Shown here: positions 35,902-46,381 of the stretch, piece after piece
Position numbering within the stretch: the first letter of the stretch is position 1
How the letters are laid out: every line of letters begins with the position of its first letter
Origin: Heterostelium multicystogenum
Taxonomy: Eukaryota > Evosea > Eumycetozoa > Acytosteliales > Acytosteliaceae
Direction: 5' to 3'
Assembly: GCA_003667245.1 (NCBI GenBank)
Contig: RCNN01000310.1
Location: forward strand, 1 to 47,145
DNA length: 47,145 nt
Notes under the pieces: generated by a model
Seen by the model: the letters and a program-made list of their open reading frames with translations, nothing else
The model's database searches: none
What the model was told of the DNA's origin: nothing
Program-made: the position numbers and the translations under genes

Positions 35902-37215
35902 TCAAAAAATATCAGCCCAAATCTCCTCTGAATCTTCCTCAAGCGACAATACTGCGTGAATTTGTTCTATGATTTCTTTCTGTCTAGTAAGGGTTGTGAG
36001 CTTTTGCTCCACTTCCGTGGTATCTATGCCTTGAGCTTGCTTATGAAGTAGCTCACACTTGGCTTCCTGAAGTGCTAATTGTACATTTTGTAGCTTTCCT
36101 GATAGGTCATCGGTTATTTCTGTATTTTGTAGTTGTTCAACTTTTTGTTGCTGCTGTTCTTCTTCAGCTTCATAGTTAGCCAAAATCTGCTGTAGCTCCT
36201 GCATGGAACGTTCATCTTCCGCTTCCAGGGTTTCGTTTTCTTGCTTCCACTTCTGCTCTAAAATCTTTTGCTCTTCTTTCTGTTTATCGTTTTGTTTCGC
36301 TCTCTCTAACTGGACCTCTTTGAGGCGCTGTTCTTCCTTTTCGGCCATCTTCTGTTTCAATATCTTCTCGCATAGTTCTTCCTCTTCTTCTCTCATTAAT
36401 CGCTCTTGTTCCACTTTTCTGTGTAACATTTCCTCTTTCTCTGCTTGTTCCTTTACCCACTGCTGCAATTTAATCTGTTGTTCCACTTCTAATGCTGCTA
36501 ACCGATTGGCTTCTTGTTCTTGAAGCCGTTGCATCTGATCTTGGAACTTCTTATTTATTACTTCAGCTTCTTGATTTCTCTGTAAATAGTCAGCTTCCTG
36601 TTTTTTATCCCTTGCAAGGCGTTCTTCCTCTCTCTTTTCGGCTTCTTTCTTGCGCTCCGCTTCTTTTCTTCTTTCTTCTTCTCGTTGCCGATCTGCTTCA
36701 AGTTCAAGGCAACGAGAACACATGTAGCTGTAAATTACAATGGTTTCATGTTTTTTGAGCCACAAAGTATACCACCTTCTCTCTGTCTTAACTTCTACAG
36801 CAGTTACAGGCGCTAAATTACTACATTTCTTACAAGGAATATGTGTGAGCCTACTGGGGCGATTACCCCCTCCCCGTAACCCAACGCTACCAATATATAA
36901 GTAACCTCTCTTAGAAGAAGTGGGGAGTTGAACATGCAGATTGTTTTTATGCCATTCGATTCCGTGGTTCTTGAGAGCACTTAAGGATAGGCAAGAATCT
37001 TCTTTATAGACAGGTAATACCAACTCACGGCCAAAAGGTTCAGGTAAGTTTTCCTTGAAGCGCACCTTTTCTAACTGATCGTCAAGAAATTCGATTTTGT
37101 GCCCACCTTTAGCGGTAATGGAAAATTGCTCAGGTGCTAAATGACTTATGGGATTTTCTATGGACCTGGGTGCTAGCTCTTCGCCCATATGTTGTTGCAT
37201 GTTGGTGTTTGTCAT
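35902..37215 (-). CDS. Zinc-ribbon plus long coiled-coil protein
   Basis: An uninterrupted 437-codon frame with ATG at 37215 (MTNTNMQQHMGEELAPRSIE). Residues 1-125 form a compact globular region of unknown family with several Trp, Tyr and Gly. Residues 128-169 hold CKKC...CSRC (Cys128, 131, 166, 169) around RRWYTLWLKKHET, a likely zinc ribbon. Residues about 172-432 are an almost continuous charged coiled coil rich in Glu, Lys, Gln and Arg. No signal peptide or membrane span. No frame break in 1.3 kb, unlike the neighbouring conserved genes. Function unknown; a scaffold or DNA/RNA-associated protein is possible. It is convergent with the small gene at 35515-35866. Confidence 0.7.
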   Translation of the reverse strand: MTNTNMQQHMGEELAPRSIENPISHLAPEQFSITAKGGHKIEFLDDQLEKVRFKENLPEPFGRELVLPVYKEDSCLSLSALKNHGIEWHKNNLHVQLPTSSKRGYLYIGSVGLRGGGNRPSRLTHIPCKKCSNLAPVTAVEVKTERRWYTLWLKKHETIVIYSYMCSRCLELEADRQREEERRKEAERKKEAEKREEERLARDKKQEADYLQRNQEAEVINKKFQDQMQRLQEQEANRLAALEVEQQIKLQQWVKEQAEKEEMLHRKVEQERLMREEEEELCEKILKQKMAEKEEQRLKEVQLERAKQNDKQKEEQKILEQKWKQENETLEAEDERSMQELQQILANYEAEEEQQQQKVEQLQNTEITDDLSGKLQNVQLALQEAKCELLHKQAQGIDTTEVEQKLTTLTRQKEIIEQIHAVLSLEEDSEEIWADIF

Positions 37216-37524
37216 ATGACCAACAACTTAATAAATAAAAATACAATATTATTTACAATAATTAGGTAAGGTTTTTATTTTAAGCAATCAATATTTCTTT
37301 GCATTATTAATATATTAATTTAATTATTTTTTTTTTATGTATTTTTTTCAATCTTTTTAATCTGATGTTTCATATGGGGGAAAGGTTCTAGATGTTCAGG
37401 TTATCCTAATAAAAGAATTAACAAATTCAAACAATGTTCAATTTAAAATAAATCCTAAATAAGAATTGATTAATATTTCTAAAAACATTTAGTTTCTTCC
37501 TTTATTTATTGTCAAGAAATATGT
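37216..37524. other. AT-rich spacer
   Basis: Likely promoter of the coiled-coil gene and terminator side of the small secreted-peptide gene. A T10 tract lies near 37327. Nothing else seen. Confidence 0.5.
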
Positions 37525-37689
37525 CTAAAGGGGTTTAATATCAGGGTCACACAAACGATCACAGCTGTCAATATCCCCTCCATTATTGAAGCAATCATCA
37601 TAACATTTTATCACATCAGCTTTGGTAAATGATAGATGAATGGCTAAAACATAGAGAATTACGATATACAATGCTATTAAATAATTCAT
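37525..37689 (-). CDS. Small secreted Cys-containing peptide
   Basis: From ATG 37689 the frame gives MNYLIALYIVILYVLAIHLS, a clear hydrophobic signal sequence, then FTKADVIK and a short mature part with CYDDC...CDRLC (two CxxxC pairs) rich in Asp, ending DIKPL. About 54 residues. An in-frame upstream ATG at 37713 would add MYRNYLQN; I prefer 37689 because the hydrophobic stretch then starts at once. Two CxxxC pairs suggest two disulfides in a helical hairpin. No family recognised. Confidence 0.5.
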   Translation of the reverse strand: MNYLIALYIVILYVLAIHLSFTKADVIKCYDDCFNNGGDIDSCDRLCDPDIKPL

Positions 37690-37713
37690 ATTTTGTAAAT
37701 AATTTCTATACAT

Positions 37714-38254
37714 AAAATAAGGTTACATATGATTAGGAATTAATATTGAAGAGATATAATATTGATACTTACCAATTTGTTTGTAATAACAAACTACTTA
37801 TTTCTATTAATAATGATTTCCATATCTTGTTTATTCATATATATATCCATTTATACAAATAAAAAGTGTACAAATAAAAGGAAATATTATGATTTTGATT
37901 TTTCAAGAAATAAAAACAAGTTTGAATAGCTTACATTGAAAATTCAAAACCTTTTATGCACTTCAATATCAAAATGATCAGCATCTGGGTGTTAAATTCA
38001 CAACCGAAAACATATTAAATTATATTTGTTGATTTATCTATAATTTTTCAAACAACATGTACATCAATCAAATTTAATTAATCTACTTTTCACAGTAGTT
38101 CAAGATCATTTCATGAAACGGCTTTAAATCTTTACATCTCATAAATATGATATCACAAGATTGCGATAATTATTCAAACAAAATTTGAGATATTAATTAA
38201 TAATTGGTGGGATTTTGAATACAAATTTATTATCTAGATGATTTGTATTAGTCG
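37714..38254. other. AT-rich spacer
   Basis: Promoter side of the small secreted-peptide gene and 3' side of the F-box/LRR gene. No gene or repeat seen. Confidence 0.5.
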
Positions 38255-40288
38255 TTAGGATGGTGCTGGTAATAAATGTTCTAATCTTTTTACAATTGGT
38301 TTTAAAATGTGTGAATCTATTCGATTTGCCAGTAGATTAATTGAATAAAGAGAATGGTTCTTTATAAGGTTGTCAACGATCGGTTTGGCACCTTTGGGAC
38401 CAATCTTATTATTGTATAGTGAGAGCCGTTGGAGTGTGTTGTTTTTGGGGAAGACCGCTGCGATGGCCGTTGCACCATCATCACCAATGGAATTGGAGGA
38501 CAAATCGAGTGAAGTAATCGTTTTGTTGTTCTCTAATGCTAAACTGAGTTCCTCAGCTCCTTTGGGTCCAATGAAATTGTAGGAGAGGTCCAAAAATGTA
38601 ATGGTTTGGTTCGAACTGATAAGTGATACCAGATACTTGATTCCTTCATAGGCTATGAGACTTTGTGAAAGTGATAGTGAGACAATTGTGTTGTTTTCGA
38701 GCAGTGCTTGACTAAGGTATTTGATTCCTTCATTACCAATGAGATTGGTTGATAACTCGAGTGAGGTGAGCGTGTGATTTTTGACAATGGACTTTGAGAG
38801 TTCAAACGATCCTTCGGTTTCGATATTGTTACTAAAAAAGTTAATATGCCGCAGTGAAACAATCAGCAGCCAATGCTTCAGCCATAGCTCGAGCACCTTT
38901 GGGACATATTGTGTTGCAGCTTAGGTCGATTGAAGTAATGGAAGAAGTTGGATTTTTGAGAAAAGAGTTTTGCTATCTCAATAACACCATCGCTATTGAT
39001 CCAATTGACCGAGAGATCCAAGGAGGTTACAGTGTTGTGTTAAAAAGAACTACTGAAGCAAAAGATGCCGCACCTTCGTCTTCAATACAATTGCTGCTCA
39101 TGTTGATATCTGTAATTCTTGTATCCTTGTTGCTGCTGATTGCTTTCGCAATGAGTACAGCTCCCATATTGCTAAACCTGTTGGAGGAGATATTAAGTGA
39201 TGTCAAAGATTGGTTGTAAAACAATCCCTGTGATATATATTCTGCGCCAACATGGTCAATCATATTCCTCAGCAGATTAAGAGACCGTAAAGTTTTGTTG
39301 GATGCCAAAGCACCAGCGATCTGTGGTACATTGAAAAAAGTAATTTTGTTTGCTGACAAGTTGAGATCTGTGAGTGTTGTATTGGTAGCTATCAGGTCTG
39401 AAAATGCACGTGTACCTTCTTCTCCAAGGAAATTATAAGAGAAGTTGAGCGACACAATCGATTTGTTTGACTTTAGCGCATTTGCAAGTGCCACTGATCC
39501 ATCTTTTTTGATTTCATTAAATGATAGGTTAAGTTGTAAAAGAGTGTCGTTGGTTGCTAAAGACTCTGAGAGGATCTTTGCTGCGGAGTCTGTAATCTGA
39601 TTTGAGCTCAGATCCAGTGATGTAAGGCTGTGATTTAACTTCAATACATCTGAGAATACCACGAGAGAATTAGTTTCACGTCCAATCTTTGATTTGTTGA
39701 GATTCAACCTTTTATGATCGACTGATTCGACTTCATAATTTCGCAAATAATGTTGATACCATTGGCAAACATCAGATTGATTGTGAGATTGATCTTGTAG
39801 TGATTGGGAATTCGCGATAATCCAAGTAGATCCTGTGTTAATTTGGTGTCGAGATGATTTAAAGCTGAGATAAAGATTCTCGAGTGATGGATGCTTCTCT
39901 AGCCTCTCGAGAACAATGATAATCCTGTATCGACAATACCGCCTACATGCTCCACTGTGTGCAGCTTACAGAAAGAGATGTCGACTTCGATCAGTGATTG
40001 AAAGTAGGAAAGCAACGCAGACAACTGATTCAGCTCCAATGTGCACTGCTTCAACCTAAGAACTGTCAACGCTGTAAAACCCTGAAAGAACCTGTCGACC
40101 CACAATGTATTGTAAATCTCTATATCCGACAAATCGATGACCTTTATACTCTGTGAAACCTGTTTTCTCCATAAACTACACACTAATGACATCTGAAAGT
40201 AATTTGAGGACAATACATTGTTATTACAATAAGAGAATATCTTTTTAATAATGATAAAAGGTAGTTGATTTATATTATCTACAACCAT
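38255..40288 (-). CDS. F-box protein with ribonuclease-inhibitor-type LRRs
   Basis: ATG 40288 starts MVVDNINQLPFIIIKKIFSY, an F-box (LPxxIIxxIFSYC...SLVCSLWRK) that would bind SKP1 in an SCF ubiquitin ligase. The rest is a series of about 14 LRRs of the ribonuclease-inhibitor/NLRC type, about 28 residues each, of the form L(T/N)SLDLSSNxIxxxGAxxLAxAL (examples: LTSLDLSSNQITDSAAKI, LTSLNISSNRFSNMGAVL, ITFLDLSYNFIGPKGAEE, LQRLSLYNNKIGPKGAKP). It ends KRLEHLLPAPS. One-base indels break the frame near 39900 (after GLSLFSRG), 39030 and 38850; the LRR phase continues across each. The LRR part would select substrates for ubiquitination (inference). Confidence 0.75.
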
Positions 40289-41341
40289 TGTTTTGAACTA
40301 TAACATGATATAATATATAAATAAGTTTTTAGATTGATTGATTAATTGATGATTGATGAATGATGATTGACTAAATGACTGAATGACTGAATGACTGATT
40401 AATTCGATTACTGATGATAGATATTGAACCAATTCTAACTTTGAACTTTAGTTTGTACAAGTAACTAATAAGATTATAAGTAGAAAATAAGAGGAAGAGA
40501 ACAACAACAATAATGATAATATGTTAATATTAATATTAATATTAATTAATTATATTGAGATTAATATAGAAGTTGTGAAAAAACATCATAATATATAAAA
40601 TAATTGCTTTGTTAACTTTGCTTTGCTTGGCTTTGTTTTGATTAATTAATAAATAATGCCTGTATGTATGAACTATGTATGTGTATGTGTGTTGTTAGTT
40701 GTTATTAGCTTGCCAATATCAAACTACCACAATATTCTGCTGCTGTTGTTTGTTTATAATATTATAATATTACATACAGAAAAAAATAAATTAAAAAAAA
40801 GAAAATTGAAAAATAAAAATTAAACTACACACATACAAACACACGACTATTTATTAGCGTAAATTTAACACAAAAGATTCAATTATACGCACAAAGTTCA
40901 CTCTCCCACACCCCAATAACTGTTGTTACAACACCCAACAATAGCATTCATCTCATCTTTTCACTTGTTTTCCTTCTTTTCCTTTCTTTTGCTCTCACTG
41001 GCTTTCATTCAATAGCGTCGGCGCACTCACCTGATCCTTCTTCGAACAAAATTTTTTAAACAGTTAAATACTTAAACACTTTTATTAGAACAAACAGCAG
41101 TAGCAATAACCCACGCACTCACACGAAGTTTGCAAACTTTCACCCTAGAAATTACAACCCGAACACAAACCTACCTGTCTACCTGTCAGTCTACCTATCC
41201 CAATCATCTTTTGACAACTTCTTTCCTCTTAAACACAAAACGTCTAAGTTTGAGATATCTATTGTAGTCAATTTCAATTTAAATTAAATTGAATAATCTT
41301 ATTAATTTTTAACACAACAATAACAACAATAACTAATAAAA
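40289..41341. promoter_or_regulatory. Divergent promoter region, 1.05 kb
   Basis: Between the divergent F-box/LRR and methyltransferase genes. It contains TGAATGAC-type repeats near 40375-40400, ATTAATATTAATATTA near 40530, and a C/A-rich stretch from 40830 to 41230 with many CACACA and AACAAC runs, probably the methyltransferase 5' UTR side. Confidence 0.45.
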
Positions 41342-42554
41342 ATGGATAACTTAAATAGTAACAGTAACATCGTAGATGTTACTAACAACATTGGTGGTGC
41401 AAAAGATATTAGTCATCATATTAACAATAATGATAATAATAACAACAATAATAACAATAATAATAATATAAATACCAATAAAAAGAAAAGAAATAAAGGT
41501 GTTTTCCATTTTAAACAATATGAGATACACCAAGAACACTGTGGACAGAAAGTTGGTACAGATGCACTAATCATTGCAGGTTACACTTCAATTGCCAAGT
41601 TTCAGCCGAATCCACCCGACCAATCACATTTGCATTTGGATCAGTTGGTTTGGTCGAATCAGCCATACAACTACCAATTCGGAAAATCAGATGAAACCGT
41701 CAACAAGCCAACCAGCAACGATTCCCTAAATATATATTAGGTAGGTAAAAATCCACCACGATAATGCAACTCATCTTTGTCCATTCGCTAACTAAATTGA
41801 ATTTGGCTATCATAAATAACGTAGACATTGGAACTGGAAGTGGTGTTCTGAGTATCATGCTGTGTCAGCGATTCGCGTGTAGCGGCGCCATTGTCAATTC
41901 AATCGACATCGACGAGAATGCTGTCAAGCAGGCCACCATTAAACATTGACGAAATCTACAAGAAAGGCAACTGCGATTGGATCAAGAATATATTCGTTTT
42001 CAACACCCCCATACAGCAGTTCCAGCCTCACCAGACACCAACGGCTCCGATGGAGAAAAAACACCGAGCAATTGCTGGCGACGAAATCACCTGCAGACTC
42101 AAAGTACGATTTGATCATTAGCGCACCACCTTATTTCCCAACCGAGGTGAAGGTCGATAAGTTCGTGCCGGCCATGGACAACAGCAGAAGAAATTGCAAG
42201 ACACACACATACTCTGACAATGGACGAGCTGGGCGCCAGCGTTGTGCGACTACTTCGTCCTGATACAGGTATTTTCACAACCGTCGTTTCACTACCTCAG
42301 CCTGACGACGATCTTCTGGCAGCTGCAAGGCACCACGGCCTCCAGCTTGCTAGAGGATGTCGATGTTTACAGACTGCCCAGGCGCTAAGGTAGTGCGTAA
42401 GATGTACACATTCAAACTGCCATCAAACAGAGATGAGGCATCAGCTATTCCACCAATCAAACAGAATTTCTCAATCTATGAAACCTCAATGAAGGAGTCA
42501 ACGCTCTCCAACCATCGTAAACATAGCAATCAATATAAAATGGATGTTAAATGA
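41342..42554 (+). CDS. TrmN6/YfiC-like SAM-dependent methyltransferase
   Basis: Resembles bacterial TrmN6 (tRNA1-Val A37 N6-methyltransferase) and related eukaryotic proteins. After an Asn-rich start (MDNLNSNSNIVDVTNN...) comes GVFHFKQYEIHQEHCGQKVG TDALIIAGY, the typical opening, then the SAM-binding motif VDIGTGSGVLSIMLCQRF with acidic end INSIDIDENAVKQA, then IQQFQPHQ and YDLIISAPPYFP, then a C-terminal sheet (LGASVVRLLRPDTGIFTTVV, KVVRKMYTFKLPSN). In N6-adenine enzymes the catalytic motif is usually (N/D)PPY; here it reads APPY. Frame breaks lie near 41740-41820 (possibly also an intron), 41950, 42090, 42200 and 42360. All are small indels. The stop at 42552-42554 follows KMDVK. Confidence 0.75.
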
Positions 42555-42804
42555 TTTTTGTAATCACTACCACAAAGAAGTAGATTATGAAAAGCAACCT
42601 CCACCCAATAAAACAGACCTCTAATTAGATAGATCATATAGGCAAGAATAGAATAAACATTAATTGTTTTTTTGTTTATTTAGATGAAAATAATGATATA
42701 AAGAATCGAATGAACGAAAGGAACAAGTCAAATACTTAACCTTATCACTGGTAGAATGGGCTGGATCTACATTTTAGTTTTGGTTATTGTTATTGTTGTT
42801 ATTA

Positions 42805-43737
42805 TCATTTTACAACAGTCTCAGATCCTTTTTTTTGGCACATGGGATTGTATCCACATCTATCTTGGCATCCCTCGTGACGACTTGAGTAGAAGTGATT
42901 GTGGTGATGTTGATGCCATGGATGTCCTCCGAAAAATGATGGTCCTTCATGGCCAAATCCAAATGGTCTTCCCCATCCTGGATGGCCATGGAAAGGAGAC
43001 ATCATTGGCATTTCAAAGTGATTCCACATTCCTCTTCTTGGACAACCAAATCCTCCTCTTCTACGTCTGTGGAAACCTCCTCTACAACATGGTCTTTCAT
43101 AGGGACTTGGATATTGGAAAACCTTTTCTTGGCAAACATGCCATATCTTCATCGAGATCAATATCAATGTAGACATTTTTATCGTCTTTTGGATTCATGT
43201 GAAACATTATCTTTCACATTATTTTTTCTTCTTATGTTGAACATTGCATGTAATTTCATGAAAGACTTTTTCATCAAACTCACATTGAACTTTATGAACA
43301 TCATGATGTTTACTATGTTGGCCATGACAGTCTTGGGCGTGATGGTAACGTCCATGTTGACCATGATGACCGTGATGTCCGTGATGATCATGATGACCAT
43401 TATGACCATGATGACCATGATGACCGTGATGGCCATGATGACCGTGATGGCCATGATGGCCGTGATGGCCGTGATGACCATGATGAGGGTGATGAACATG
43501 ATGATCATGACCATGGTGACCGTGATGACCATGATCATGATGACCATGGTGGTCTGTTATAACATCCATGGTGGTGTCCATGAGGATGACAGTTTTCTAA
43601 ATCGGTACCGTTTTTATTTTGAGTTGAACATTCCTCTATTTCCTCTTTGATATTTGTCTCTTGCAGTTTTTTCAACCAGTTCGAAATTCTAACGATGGGG
43701 AAGCATCTCCATTTTTTAAGGTAGCAGAATTTGACAT
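42805..43737 (-). CDS. His/Gly-rich protein with Cys-rich C-terminus
   Basis: Best read as one gene with several indels. ATG 43737 gives MSNSATLKNGDASPSLEF, then NWLKKLQETNIKEEIEECST and ENCHPHGHHHGCYN. An extra base near 43558 leads to a long (G-H-H)n tract (43340-43560), then HDVHKVQCEFDEKVFHEITC. Pieces VSHMNPKDDKNVYIDIDLDED (43205-43145, another frame) and VFQYPSPYERPCCRGGFHRR link to a Phe/Gly/Pro/His-rich tail with HPGWGRPFGFGHEGP and CQDRCGYNPMCQKK, ending by 42805. Alternatively 42805-43176 is a second gene (ATG 43176). The His tract and Cys pairs suggest metal binding. No signal peptide seen. No family recognised. Confidence 0.5.
43340..43560 (-). repeat. 9-bp minisatellite encoding Gly-His-His
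   Basis: Tandem 9-bp units, CATGATGGC/CATGATGAC/CGTGATGGC on the plus strand, about 24 imperfect copies. On the minus strand they encode GHH or DHH repeats. Confidence 0.8.
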
Positions 43738-44549
43738 TTAATTTTAGATTAGATATAGCGTTTTATAATTATAATTGTATTTGATATTAAATTTTAATTG
43801 TATTGAATGATAAAAGAATATTTTTTAATTGTAGAGTATTGATGTATGATTTGTATTCAATGGATGTTTTTAAGATGTATTTATAGTGATCTCTATTCTT
43901 CATTGTTCCATACTATTTCATTAATTATTAATAAAAATAATATTTATTCTCTATTTGGGAATTAAAGAAACACCAAAATAATAATTATATATGATATAAA
44001 TACTCATCATTCATGATGATTCATTATTTCGAGCAACCACACATTACTTTATCTATTTCGAAAGTAAAAATAAAATTCAACAATTGTTTACCACGATTTC
44101 ATATGAAAATATCCAATTTGATTAATGAAATTTGCTATCTCCAATATCTAAGACCCAAACTAAACAACAGCTAAAATTAAAAAAAACAAAATCCCCCTTC
44201 TTGGACTAATAATGGTTATGTTGTAGTTGACAACTAAATTTGATGTTGCTAAGATATTCACCTAACCAACCATTCTAGAGCAAAGATTTGATAAATTATT
44301 AAGAAAACTAACTTGCACAAATTAAAAATAAATCAATACATAATTAAAAAGTAAACAATTCAATTCCATTATACGAATTGTAAATGTATTGGGTTGTACT
44401 ATTTTATTGTATCTAATCTAATTTCTTCTATCTGGGAATTATTGATTGATTGGTTGCTTGATTGATTGTGATGGATGATGTTTAATTTTTTATTTTTACA
44501 TGTGGTTATGCTTGGTGATGATGTTGTGGGTTTAAAATTTTAGAGCTCT
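43738..44549. other. AT-rich spacer
   Basis: Promoter side of the His-rich gene and 3' side of ALG2. A TTGATTGATTGG run lies near 44443. Nothing else seen. Confidence 0.5.
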
Positions 44550-45839
44550 TTACTGTTTCTTTTGGATGAAGATGATGGTGATGATGATACCATCGATTGT
44601 TGCAATTTGATCTAATCTATTTGAGAAATGGGTGAATGAAAACTCTGATTCTACCCATTTTCGACCGGCTGCACCCATCGACTTGGCACTGGTTGGATTG
44701 TTGATGATTTCAAGGAATGCTTGGCTGAATTGCTCGGGTACTGGTTCGCAGAGGAATCCTGTTTGCTTGTCTTTGACTGTCTCCAGTGGTCCTCCACTTG
44801 ACACTGCAATCACTGGGATTCGCATGTACAATTCCCTCGAGAGGTGTAATTCCAAAGTGCTCGTTAGATGGTGTGTAGACGAGGCAAGAAGAGTTTCTGA
44901 GAAGCCATGAAACGCTGTTCCTCGTTGAAGGAGCAAACAAAGCTGACACGGTCGCTGATTCCAAGCTGTTTTGGCACGGTCCTTGAGCTCCTGGAGATGC
45001 TCAACATTCTCACGCAATCCTGGGTCGTATCCACCGGCAAATACCAGCTGAATAGGCTCAGATGTCTTCTCGAGTGTCAAGGCCATTGCCTCCAATGCGA
45101 GATTGAGGTTCTTCTTGCGTTCGTATCTGTTGATTGAGAGAATCAGTGTGCGTCCATCGTCGGGAATGTTCAGTCCTTTGCGATCAGACGCTGTCTCGTC
45201 GTATTGCTTCAAATTCAAACATGGATACAAGACTGCAGGCTCACTCTTGATAGAGGGAAAGTGTTGCTTAAAAATAGATGCTGTAAATTTCGAGTTGACA
45301 ACGGTGCGATCAGCGCATCCCGTTGTCTTTTCTTCGAGCCAGTCGACCGGCATTCTGTACATTCTCTTCAGCAGAGATTCGCGCTGTGTCAGTAGTTTAT
45401 CGGGGAAGTGGCAGTAGAACAAAACTTTGGTGCGTGGCATCAGCAACTTGAGCATTGGAATAGACTCTGAAATCTGGTCGATAAAGAGCAGATCGTAGTG
45501 AACACCACTGAAAACTATAGACAATGCGCAGAATAGATTACGAATGATCGCACACAACACCATGAAACGGTTGGCAATGGAACGCGGGAAGAATGAACCT
45601 GCGACTTTCACCTTGAGATCGCCATTGTGTGTCTCTTTGAATGAACGTGCTGGGTCGTGTCTAGATGTATAAATAGTTACGTCGTGACCTTTGCTCTTTA
45701 ATGCCAACGCAGCGTCAACAACCAAACGTTCTGCGCCACCAATTCCAAGATCTGGATGCAAGAAAGCAACTTTAAGGCTTCTCACATCATTTCGATCGTC
45801 CAAATTTGCTGACGACGACGTAGATGAGTTACTTCTCAT
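44550..45839 (-). CDS. alg2: ALG2 alpha-1,3/1,6-mannosyltransferase
   Basis: A GT4 glycosyltransferase of the ER membrane that adds the second and third mannoses to the dolichol-linked N-glycan precursor. Start ATG 45839. Residues 28-44 are HPDLGIGGAERLVVDAA, the ALG2 donor-site signature, followed by GHDVTIYTSRHDPARSF, a hydrophobic segment (FMVLCAIIRNLFCALSIVF), KVLFYCHFPDKLLTQR, NSKFTASIFKQHFPS, LILSINRYERKKNLNLALEA and IQLVFAGGYDP. The stretch 44890-44960 is shifted by compensating indels: in the next frame it reads VYTPSNEHFGITPLEGIVHA, the essential EX7E motif. The frame then returns at VIAVSSGGPLETV and TGFLCEP. The C-terminal end (IITIIFIQKKQ) is short and hydrophobic. Likely functional once the indels are corrected. 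Confidence 0.9.
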   Translation of the reverse strand: MRSNSSTSSSANLDDRNDVRSLKVAFLHPDLGIGGAERLVVDAALALKSKGHDVTIYTSRHDPARSFKETHNGDLKVKVAGSFFPRSIANRFMVLCAIIRNLFCALSIVFSGVHYDLLFIDQISESIPMLKLLMPRTKVLFYCHFPDKLLTQRESLLKRMYRMPVDWLEEKTTGCADRTVVNSKFTASIFKQHFPSIKSEPAVLYPCLNLKQYDETASDRKGLNIPDDGRTLILSINRYERKKNLNLALEAMALTLEKTSEPIQLVFAGGYDPGLRENVEHLQELKDRAKTAWNQRPCQLCLLLQRGTAFHGFSETLLASSTHHLTSTLELHLSRELYMRIPVIAVSSGGPLETVKDKQTGFLCEPVPEQFSQAFLEIINNPTSAKSMGAAGRKWVESEFSFTHFSNRLDQIATIDGIIITIIFIQKKQ

Positions 45840-46381
45840 TTAATAAATGAATGAATGGATGGATGACTCTGCAATATTCAAAGCCAAACCAAACCAAATA
45901 TTTCAAGCAACAAGTTTATCCAAATCCAACCATCTCCAAAAACAACTTGACTTGAGGTGAAGGAAGTGAATAAGCTAAAATCGTAGAAGTACCAATCAAA
46001 ACCAACTTATTAAGGCAAGTAGTGACTTGATTATAAATATAATTGAACTGAAGGTGAGGTAAGGTTATGATTTGATAGTTTATTTAGTGAATCACTAAAG
46101 TGTCCACTTGCCAGATCACTTCATTCATTTAAAAAAAAAATAAAAATTAAAAATAATTAATGGGGGTGAAAATGCAGTGCTGTGGGTGATCATGATGGAT
46201 GCCAAATAAAAGATAAGCAAGAAAACCATACCATTATTGGAAGATGGTTGTGGTGTGGAGCTGCTCTCCATACAAAGCTTTAGCTGAAAAATGAAATTTC
46301 AAAGTTGTATTCGGATTACTTTTCGATGTCGTACGCAGTCGTCTGTTTGCTTGTAAATAAATACAATTTATTATTGGCTTA
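45840..46381. other. AT-rich spacer
   Basis: Promoter side of ALG2. Contains an A-rich tract near 46131-46157. No gene seen. Confidence 0.5.

Noticed and set aside
42756..43650. Plus-strand frames with Met/Thr/Val runs (MTMMTVMAMM)
   Set aside because: Antisense translation of the Gly-His-His minisatellite.
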